Below are positions 6,064-10,811 of a DNA stretch of 10,811 nucleotides, in pieces. The position numbers were made by a program, and so were the translations under genes. The notes below the pieces were generated by a model. That model ran no database searches, was not told where the DNA came from, and was given only the letters and a program-made list of their open reading frames with translations. How positions within the stretch are numbered: position 1 is the first letter of the stretch; every line of letters starts with the position of its first letter. This DNA is from Thermoplasmata archaeon. GTDB taxonomy: Archaea; Thermoplasmatota; Thermoplasmata; WALJ01. The stretch lies in assembly GCA_015522885.1 (NCBI GenBank), contig WALJ01000066.1, positions 1 through 10,811 on the forward strand. Reading direction: 5' to 3'.

Positions 6064-6804
6064 ATGCGACTCATCCGAGACACCTACCACCCGGCGCCAT
6101 ATAACATGGCCCTTGACGAAGCCATACTGCGCTCTGCAGTACCCACTTTCCGCACATACTCGTGGGAGCCTTCGGCCGTGAGCATAGGATATTTCCAGTC
6201 CATCGAAGAAGAGGTGGACCTCGTGGAAGCGGAGCGTATGGGGGTGGATGTTGTTCGCAGGATAACCGGCGGCGGGGCAGTGTTCCACGACAGGGACGGA
6301 GAGGTCACATACAGCATCGTGCTTCCCTACGGGCATCCCGCGGCAGGGAAGAGCGCAAAGGAATCTTATAAGGTTCTCTGCGGAGGAATCGTGGAGGCTC
6401 TCGGCATACTGGGGGTGGATGCTGAGTTCGCAGGGATAAACGATGTCGTTGTCGACGGAAAGAAAATCTCGGGGAGCGCTCAGACACGAAAAAAGTGGGG
6501 CGTTCTCCAGCACGGCACCCTGCTTTACGACCTTAAACCGGAACTCATGTTTTCGCTTCTCAGGGTTCCAAGCGAAAAGATAAGGGACAAGATGATTGCG
6601 AATATCTACGAAAGGGTGACATCTCTCAGGCATCTCGGTCTGGATGTCAGCAGGAAAGAGGTGGAGGATGCTTTTGCAAAAGGATTTTCCCGGGTTCTCG
6701 GTGAGAACATGGAGCCATCCGAACCCACGGAAGAAGAGATTGAAATGGCAGAAAGAATTGCGGAGGAGAAATATGCTTCAAAAGAGTGGAATTTCAGAAG
6801 GTAA
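6064..6804 (+). CDS. lplA: Lipoate-protein ligase A, catalytic subunit
   Basis: It should activate lipoate to lipoyl-AMP and transfer it to lysines of 2-oxoacid dehydrogenase E2 or glycine-cleavage H proteins. The 246 residues contain the family signatures in order: SWEPSAVSIGYFQS near the N-terminus, RRITGGGAVFHDRDGEVTYS with the glycine-rich lipoate-binding loop, then NDVVVDGKKISGSAQ with the conserved lysine of the ligase active site, and HGTLLYD. As in the archaeal enzyme of Thermoplasma acidophilum, the accessory C-terminal domain found in E. coli LplA is missing. It is supplied by the next gene, which overlaps this one by 32 bp. ATG 6064 is the first start and fits the leaderless promoter. 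No lipoylated enzyme is encoded in the window, so the substrate is not shown. An octanoyltransferase activity is a remaining alternative for this fold. Confidence 0.93.
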   Translation: MRLIRDTYHPAPYNMALDEAILRSAVPTFRTYSWEPSAVSIGYFQSIEEEVDLVEAERMGVDVVRRITGGGAVFHDRDGEVTYSIVLPYGHPAAGKSAKESYKVLCGGIVEALGILGVDAEFAGINDVVVDGKKISGSAQTRKKWGVLQHGTLLYDLKPELMFSLLRVPSEKIRDKMIANIYERVTSLRHLGLDVSRKEVEDAFAKGFSRVLGENMEPSEPTEEEIEMAERIAEEKYASKEWNFRR

Positions 6805-7069
6805 GGCGGATTACAAGGTCCCCGGAGGAAAGCTCATAAGGATGCGGGTGAGATATTCCGGCGATGTTCTGAGAGAGGTGCGTATAAACGGGGATTTCTT
6901 CCTGCATCCCGAAGAAGCTCTGGAAAAACTTGAGGAATCGCTTAAAGATAGAAGTCTGAAAGAGGCCGTTGAGATAATCCGTGAATTCTGCCAGCATGTG
7001 GAAATGGCCGGTGTTTCCTCCGAAGACTTCATAAAAGTGCTGAAACTTGCAGTTAAAAAGGATTTTTAA
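6773..7069 (+). CDS. lplB: Lipoate-protein ligase accessory subunit LplB (LplA C-terminal domain)
   Basis: This small protein of 98 residues corresponds to the detached C-terminal domain of lipoate-protein ligase. In Thermoplasma that domain is a separate subunit needed for lipoate adenylation. The start ADYKVPGGKLIRMRVRYSGD, followed by LREVRINGDFFLHPEEALEK, is the typical pattern of this domain ('K.PGGKLI...V', then 'I.GDFFL.PE'). The ATG at 6773 lies inside the end of lplA in another frame and is preceded by GGAGGAG (6762-6768) at good distance. The overlap of 32 bp implies coupled translation in a fixed ratio. The remaining part, to AVKKDF, is helical. It has no catalytic residues of its own. 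Confidence 0.88.
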   Translation: MLQKSGISEGKADYKVPGGKLIRMRVRYSGDVLREVRINGDFFLHPEEALEKLEESLKDRSLKEAVEIIREFCQHVEMAGVSSEDFIKVLKLAVKKDF

Positions 7070-7103
7070 CATATCCCGTGCTTATAGCATAAGGGGACGA
7101 TAC

Positions 7104-7115
7104 TTATAAATATAA
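7104..7115 (+). promoter_or_regulatory. TATA box of the KaiC-like ATPase operon
   Basis: TTATAAATATAA is a strong archaeal TATA box. Transcription about 25 bp downstream (near 7133) would leave a leader of some 20 bases containing the full ribosome binding site AGGAGGT (7144-7150), six bases before the ATG at 7156. An inverted repeat CTTAT-AGC-ATAAG (7081-7093) lies about 10 bp upstream of the TATA box and could be an operator. Confidence 0.6.
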
Positions 7116-7155
7116 TGATTGATTTGCCCTCTTCGATGGCCTCAGGAGGTTTATT

Positions 7156-7887
7156 ATGAATGACGAAACTCGAAATAAGAAGGATATAGAAAGGATAAAG
7201 ACATACGTGAAAGGACTGGACGATTTGATGGAGGGCGGTGTGCCCAAAAAGCACATAGTTCTCGTCTGCGGTCATGCGGGTACGATGAAATCGTCTCTGA
7301 CATACAGTATAATATACAATGCATATAAGGACAAGGGGCTAAAGTCCATCTATCTGACGCTGGAACAGGGAAAAGACAGCCTATATATGCACATGGAAAA
7401 ACTCGGCATGCCCTCAAAAGGTGTCGACGGTGTGGCAGTGATAGACCTTGCAAAAGTGAGGAAAGATGTTGCGACGGACAAGGAAAAATCGGAAAAAGTG
7501 GATTGGTTGAAATCGATAATAAGTGTTCTCAAGCACTATAAACAGAGGTTCGGATGCGACATACTGGCTCTGGATTCTCTTGCCGCGTTGTATGCGCTTA
7601 CAACCTTCAAGAACCCGAGAGCCGAACTGTTTTACTTCTTCGAGAAGCTCAGAGCACTGGATGTTACGACATTTCTCATATCCGAGATACCGACCGACAG
7701 AAATGTCTATGGCCTCTACGGAATCGAAGATTTCCTCTCCGACGGGATAATACATCTGAAAGTCGAGCAGACGGACGCTGGTTCTAATCTGTACCTCGGA
7801 GTGGTCAAAATGAGGAGCACCAACCATACGCGGAGCTTCATGCCTTTGATATTCGAGAACGGACGATTTGAAGTCGTTCAGGGGTGA
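7156..7887 (+). CDS. KaiC-like RecA-fold ATPase (RAD55 family, COG0467)
   Basis: This is a single-domain ATPase of 243 residues. After KTYVKGLDDLMEGGVPKKHI comes Walker A GHAGTMKSS (39-47). The catalytic segment is LTLEQ (67-71), with Glu70 followed by Gln rather than the second Glu of classical KaiC. Walker B is DILALDS (135-141), with a sensor-like LISEIPTDRN (174-183). The C-terminal YLGVVKMRSTNHTR matches the 'VVKMR' segment of KaiC relatives. Archaeal paralogues of this type, including ArlH of the archaellum, act as regulatory ATPases; the role here is unknown. RadA recombinase is unlikely because the DNA-binding N-terminal domain is missing. The ribosome binding site AGGAGGT decides the start. 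The coiled-coil gene begins 4 bp after the stop, so the two are probably made together and interact. Confidence 0.88.
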   Translation: MNDETRNKKDIERIKTYVKGLDDLMEGGVPKKHIVLVCGHAGTMKSSLTYSIIYNAYKDKGLKSIYLTLEQGKDSLYMHMEKLGMPSKGVDGVAVIDLAKVRKDVATDKEKSEKVDWLKSIISVLKHYKQRFGCDILALDSLAALYALTTFKNPRAELFYFFEKLRALDVTTFLISEIPTDRNVYGLYGIEDFLSDGIIHLKVEQTDAGSNLYLGVVKMRSTNHTRSFMPLIFENGRFEVVQG

Positions 7888-7891
7888 TTTA

Positions 7892-9016
7892 TTGGCCGGG
7901 AAGAAGGGGTCCAAGAAAAAAAAGACAAAAAAGGAGGAACTTGGGGAGGGACAGCCGACCGAAAAGTCAGAGGATGAAAAAGCAACAAAAGAGGAAAAAT
8001 CCGAACAGAAGGAGATGAAAAAGAGCACTGTGGAAATAGAGACTATCAAAGAAGAGGATGCCATAGAAAAAGAGGATGAATATGCCATAGAGATGCTCGG
8101 CTGGGCGACATCCGGATATGATACCACCAAACTGGAAGATATGATAAAAGGGAAAAGCAAGAAGAAGTTCGAGAAAGAGTTCAAAAAAGTTAAAAAGAAC
8201 ATCGAAAAACTCAACAAGCTGAAGGAAGAACTCGAAGAACTGAACATATCGGGTGTGGAAAAGGAGGTGGATGAGCTTTTAAAGGTTCTCAATGACCCCT
8301 ATCAGGTAAAAGAAGCCGAGAAACAGTTTGATAAGATAAAGAAGATGATATATGTCAAGGACCTCGAATCAGAGCTGGATTCCATGATGTCCGTGGAAGA
8401 GCTCAAAGAGAGAATCGAGGAGATTAAGGCAAGACTGAAGAACATTGACGAAGTCGAGAAGATAGAAGATGACATAAAGGACCTTCGGAGGGAGTTCAAA
8501 GAGAGCTATGCTCTTGCCGAATTCGTAGAGATGATAGATGAGAGGCCCAGAGCGGTCAAAAAAATAAAGGTTACGGAAGAGGAACAAAAGAGCAAACATC
8601 CGATGGAAATAAATGATATCTTTGTATTCTCGGCAAACGGAAAATTCCTCGGCCACAAAACAGCAAGAAAAGGGAAAATTGACAAGAAGAATCTGATGGA
8701 GAAACTCAATCTCGTCAAGAATCTCGTAAAAAATGACAGGTTTTCTCCCGGAGTTCTCATAAAGGTTCCGAAAGAAGGAAAAATTCTTCTCATTCAGAAA
8801 GGCAAGCTCGTTGCGATCGGAATGATGGTATCCGGTGATGTTCACAGATTGATAGGGAAACTGCTGAAAAAAGGCATCGGTATGATTGAAAAAGAGGATG
8901 AAGATGCCATAAAGAACTGGGACGGCAGCAAGAGTTCGCTCATTCACCTGCAGAAAAACATGAATGCCATAATGTATGCTGCGATGAAACTGGGAAAAGA
9001 GATGAAAGAAAAATAA
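7892..9016 (+). CDS. Charged coiled-coil protein with sensor-like C-terminal domain
   Basis: There is no named family that I can assign to this 374-residue protein. Residues 1-62 are almost only Lys, Glu, Ser and Thr and should be disordered. Residues 63-87 hold AIEMLGWATSGYDTTKLEDM, resembling a 'W...GYDxxxLE' module I remember from other archaeal signalling proteins. Long coiled coils follow (88-155 and 158-205). The last part, from about 238, is a compact alpha/beta domain beginning EINDIFVFSANGKFLGHKTA with later KILLIQKGKLVAIGMMVSGD. It looks like roadblock/longin-type or PAS-like small sensor domains; this is inference. The start is TTG 7892, chosen because AGGGGTGAT (7880-7888) sits right before it, at the stop of the ATPase gene. 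A TTG 24 bp upstream is less likely. The stop is four bases from that of the convergent transporter gene. Confidence 0.8.
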   Translation: MAGKKGSKKKKTKKEELGEGQPTEKSEDEKATKEEKSEQKEMKKSTVEIETIKEEDAIEKEDEYAIEMLGWATSGYDTTKLEDMIKGKSKKKFEKEFKKVKKNIEKLNKLKEELEELNISGVEKEVDELLKVLNDPYQVKEAEKQFDKIKKMIYVKDLESELDSMMSVEELKERIEEIKARLKNIDEVEKIEDDIKDLRREFKESYALAEFVEMIDERPRAVKKIKVTEEEQKSKHPMEINDIFVFSANGKFLGHKTARKGKIDKKNLMEKLNLVKNLVKNDRFSPGVLIKVPKEGKILLIQKGKLVAIGMMVSGDVHRLIGKLLKKGIGMIEKEDEDAIKNWDGSKSSLIHLQKNMNAIMYAAMKLGKEMKEK

Positions 9017-9020
9017 CCCA

Positions 9021-10274
9021 TTACCTCTTATTTTTATCTGAAACCCTGATAACCGGAAGCAGAGCCAAGAATATCAGAGATATTGCCGTGAGTGCGATGC
9101 CTATACCGTAGATATCCGCAAGGTAGCCTATCACCGGGGCCAACACCGCCATTATTATGGTTTTTATCTGGGATTCCACACTCAGACCCGAGGCCATTGT
9201 TCTGTGCGATATGTTGTCGCTGATGTATCCGACATTCATGGGCCTTCTCAGGTTCTGGAGTATATAAAGGGCTATGAAAGAGAGGATGGCTGCAGCATAG
9301 ACACCATAATATGTGGAAATCCCCGAAAGAAGGAGAAAGATAGCTCCGAGAAGATAGGTGATGTTTATGGCGTTGGTAAGAGAGCTCGCTCTCTCAGAGA
9401 CTTTTCCGGCGCTCCTCGATGCCAGACTTGTCATGAGATAAAGGAAGAAGTAAACGATTCCTACGATTACTGCGGTTCTCTGCTCTCCGCTTAGATAAAT
9501 GAGAACCGGGAGGGCCAGTGCCTGTGCCTTGAGTATCGGCTGGAGATAATTCTTGGATGCCTTGAAGAACCCGTCGTATACGGACGAGTTGAATATTGCT
9601 TTCAGGGCTTCTCTGCTTCTGAACATGCCTTTGAAATCCTTCCATGTCGCAGAGAAGCGCTTTTTCGTCTTTTCACTCCAGTTCCCCTTCACCTCCTCGA
9701 TGTCTCCGTCCAGATACTTCGGATAGGACATCATCAGAAAGAGAGCAAACACATAGGGAACCATCGAAAGCAGGAATACCGGGCGGTAACTGCCGTAGTA
9801 GAACACGATGCCTATCGCTATGAGCGAGGAAACGGCAGACCCGAACTGAGAGGCGGCCCTTGTATGGCCATAGTAGTCAACCTTCATGTGCTCCAGCCCC
9901 TTTCTTCTGAGATATTCGAGTATCATGGCCTTGTGCGTGCCGCTCCTGAATGCCTCACCGGATGCGAAAAGGACCATGGCGAGCGCATACACATAGAAGT
10001 TGGGAAAGAAGTAGAATATTGCAAAAGCGATGAGATATGAGGAAAATGCCGCTATCATTGACCTTCTCCTGCCGTAGGAATCGGCTATGACGCCTGTGGG
10101 AATCTCCAGTATATTGGTGGATATCTCCCTGACGGAAAAGAGCAGACCGATATCGAGGAAGGACATCCCCATCTCCCTGAAAAACAGGATTATAAAAGGG
10201 TCGAAGAATCTCTGGTTCTTCAGAAATCCGTAGAGCCGGAACTTCAGGTACATTCGGTCATGAGGGATTGGCAT
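9021..10274 (-). CDS. Major facilitator superfamily transporter
   Basis: The product is an inner-membrane protein of 417 residues with about 11-12 hydrophobic segments. The MFS motif A is clear between the second and third helices: GVIADSYGRRRSM, preceded by ILEIPT. A soluble loop rich in Lys and Glu (about residues 185-220, KYLDGDIEEVKGNWSEKTKK) separates the two halves, as usual. The substrate cannot be read from the sequence; drug or metabolite efflux is most common for such proteins. ATG 10274 was chosen because it lies about 25 bp after the centre of a TATA-like element. GTG 10280 is an in-frame alternative two codons upstream, and ATG 10253 a later one. No ribosome binding site is seen. 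A GbsR/MarR-like regulator gene is located upstream in the same direction and may control it. The gene converges on the coiled-coil gene with a 4-bp gap. Confidence 0.9.
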   Translation of the reverse strand: MPIPHDRMYLKFRLYGFLKNQRFFDPFIILFFREMGMSFLDIGLLFSVREISTNILEIPTGVIADSYGRRRSMIAAFSSYLIAFAIFYFFPNFYVYALAMVLFASGEAFRSGTHKAMILEYLRRKGLEHMKVDYYGHTRAASQFGSAVSSLIAIGIVFYYGSYRPVFLLSMVPYVFALFLMMSYPKYLDGDIEEVKGNWSEKTKKRFSATWKDFKGMFRSREALKAIFNSSVYDGFFKASKNYLQPILKAQALALPVLIYLSGEQRTAVIVGIVYFFLYLMTSLASRSAGKVSERASSLTNAINITYLLGAIFLLLSGISTYYGVYAAAILSFIALYILQNLRRPMNVGYISDNISHRTMASGLSVESQIKTIIMAVLAPVIGYLADIYGIGIALTAISLIFLALLPVIRVSDKNKR

Positions 10275-10295
10275 CGACACTAAATCGACAGGGGG

Positions 10296-10302
10296 TTAAA
10301 AA
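10296..10302 (-). promoter_or_regulatory. Possible TATA element of the MFS gene
   Basis: On the minus strand this is TTTTTAA, within AAATCTTTTTAACCCCC. Its centre is 25 bp before ATG 10274 and 19 bp before GTG 10280. Together with the absence of a ribosome binding site this fits a leaderless or nearly leaderless transcript that starts apart from the regulator gene. Confidence 0.35.
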
Positions 10303-10330
10303 GATTTGAGGATAGCGTACTGTGTCGTAT

Positions 10331-10410
10331 GATTATAGTCGCCGACCTGACTTTGCTCCACCGGCCAAAACAGTATTTTTGTCTCTGCATTTCGGACATC
10401 TGTATGTTTC
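10331..10410 (-). pseudogene. Possible zinc-ribbon relic
   Basis: A minus-strand frame without any start codon reads ETYRCPKCRDKNTVL, then AGGAKSGRRL, and ends in TAA 10331-10333. CPKC plus 'NTV...G..KSGRR' resembles the N-terminal zinc ribbon of IS1-like transposases and other nucleic-acid-binding proteins. The second CxxC pair is missing. Only about 26 codons are open, so this may be chance. Confidence 0.2.
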
Positions 10411-10418
10411 AGTTATAC

Positions 10419-10440
10419 ATAAAAATAAATATATTTAAAT
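10419..10440 (-). terminator. T-rich stretch after the regulator gene
   Basis: Just after the stop codon at 10441-10443, the minus strand reads ATTTAAATATATTTATTTTTATG. A T-rich stretch is the usual signal for archaeal transcription termination, so the regulator may be terminated here. It also contains the palindrome AAATATATTT. Confidence 0.35.
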
Positions 10441-10811
10441 CTATATCTTTTCGTTGACATTGTCTTCCTTAAGGCAACCCGTGTTCTTTTCTTCCATCTC
10501 TATTATCTTATTGAGCACACATTCCAGAGTGTTAAGATCGTGGAGCAATTCCTCCAGCTTTGACCTATGTCCGTCGGTTTCCGCCTTCTTAACGAGTTTT
10601 TCGGTTATCTCCTTCAGCGGGATGATTTCCTTATCCAAAAGTTCCCGGGGCTGTTCCAGGAATTTTTCCAGAAAAGATGGCATGGCAGAGAAATATTTGA
10701 CCCTCCCCTTCTTCTTGACGGTGACGAAATAATCCTTGGAGAGTTTGCTGAGTGATGTAGAGACGGAAGAGCGGCTGAGAGATGTTTCTTCAGCGAGTTC
10801 GTCTATGGTCA
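10441..10811 (-). CDS. GbsR/MarR-like winged-helix transcriptional regulator (5' end outside the window)
   Basis: The gene enters from the right edge and 122 residues are visible, before any usable start. The fragment begins TIDELAEETSLSRSSVSTSL and continues SKLSKDYFVTVKKKGRVKYF, a helix-turn-helix followed by a wing with basic residues. This is the pattern of the GbsR branch of MarR-like regulators ('TxDELAEELxxSRSxVSxxLxxL'). The rest (PSFLEKFLEQPRELLDKEII onwards to NVNEKI) is a long charged helix of the kind used for dimerisation in this family. The internal ATG at 10683 is not the start, since it lies after the DNA-binding domain. The next gene downstream in the same direction is the MFS transporter, 160 bp away, a natural target. 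What it senses is not visible. Confidence 0.75.
   Translation of the reverse strand, partial: TIDELAEETSLSRSSVSTSLSKLSKDYFVTVKKKGRVKYFSAMPSFLEKFLEQPRELLDKEIIPLKEITEKLVKKAETDGHRSKLEELLHDLNTLECVLNKIIEMEEKNTGCLKEDNVNEKI

Larger units (their letters stand above)
493..6481. repeat. Dispersed octamer palindrome GAGCGCTC, eight copies
   Basis: Exact copies start at 493, 929, 1902, 2303, 4382, 4810, 5297 and 6474. Near copies are at 517 (GAGCGCTG), 637 (AAGCGCTC) and 9655 (AAGCGCTT). All lie inside genes (ksgA, the radical SAM gene, the DUF1611 gene, the helical-repeat gene and lplA) and are read in all three codon frames: as R-A-L or G-A-L, as E-R-S, and as S-A. None is exact to the right of 6481. 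Confidence 0.7.

Noticed and set aside
7414..8292. 292-codon minus-strand frame antisense to the KaiC-like and coiled-coil genes
   Set aside because: It is Ser/Phe-rich low complexity, produced by the complement of Lys/Glu codons. The plus-strand genes have ribosome binding sites and recognisable motifs.
10441..10683. ATG 10683 as start of an independent 80-residue protein
   Set aside because: The frame stays open to the window edge and encodes a winged-helix domain upstream, so the ATG is internal to a regulator gene.

Overview
The window looks like a chromosomal segment from a euryarchaeote-type archaeon, possibly of the Thermoplasmatota or a relative. The evidence is archaeal TATA/BRE-like promoters, two genes apparently read from leaderless mRNAs, and a gene set typical of archaea: archaeal-length Dim1/KsgA, DUF373, an archaeal radical SAM protein, a KaiC-like RAD55-family ATPase and a lipoate ligase split into LplA and LplB. 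No rRNA, tRNA or CRISPR array is visible. The lineage is inferred from gene content, not from a marker phylogeny.

Layout. Positions 1-144 hold the 3' end of an insertion-sequence transposase (+ strand), followed by about 230 bp of non-coding DNA. A tight four-gene operon lies on the minus strand at 3993-377: a DUF373 membrane protein, a radical SAM enzyme, protein-L-isoaspartate methyltransferase, then the rRNA dimethyladenosine transferase KsgA/Dim1. The first three genes overlap by 4 bp at each junction and the last is 4 bp away. A 119-bp divergent promoter region separates this operon from a plus-strand DUF1611 gene (4113-5156). Next come a small acidic protein built of three copies of a helical repeat (5230-5712), a 350-bp gap that appears to hold a decayed antisense gene fragment, and the lplA-lplB pair (6064-7069). 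A two-gene unit follows, encoding a KaiC-like ATPase and a charged coiled-coil protein with a sensor-like C-terminal domain (7156-9016). The minus strand then carries an MFS transporter (10274-9021) and, at the right edge, a GbsR/MarR-like winged-helix regulator whose 5' end is cut off.

How genes may work together. LplA and LplB together should form the lipoate-activating enzyme. The MFS transporter is probably controlled by the regulator gene just upstream. The KaiC-like ATPase and its coiled-coil neighbour are the best candidates here for an uncharacterised two-component ATPase/sensor system. Three of the four genes in the left operon encode proteins that use S-adenosylmethionine.

Beyond the genes, the palindrome GAGCGCTC occurs eight times between 493 and 6481, where about 0.16 copies would be expected in the whole window by chance. 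It lies in all three codon frames, so it looks like a DNA-level signal. It is absent from the right-hand 4.3 kb.
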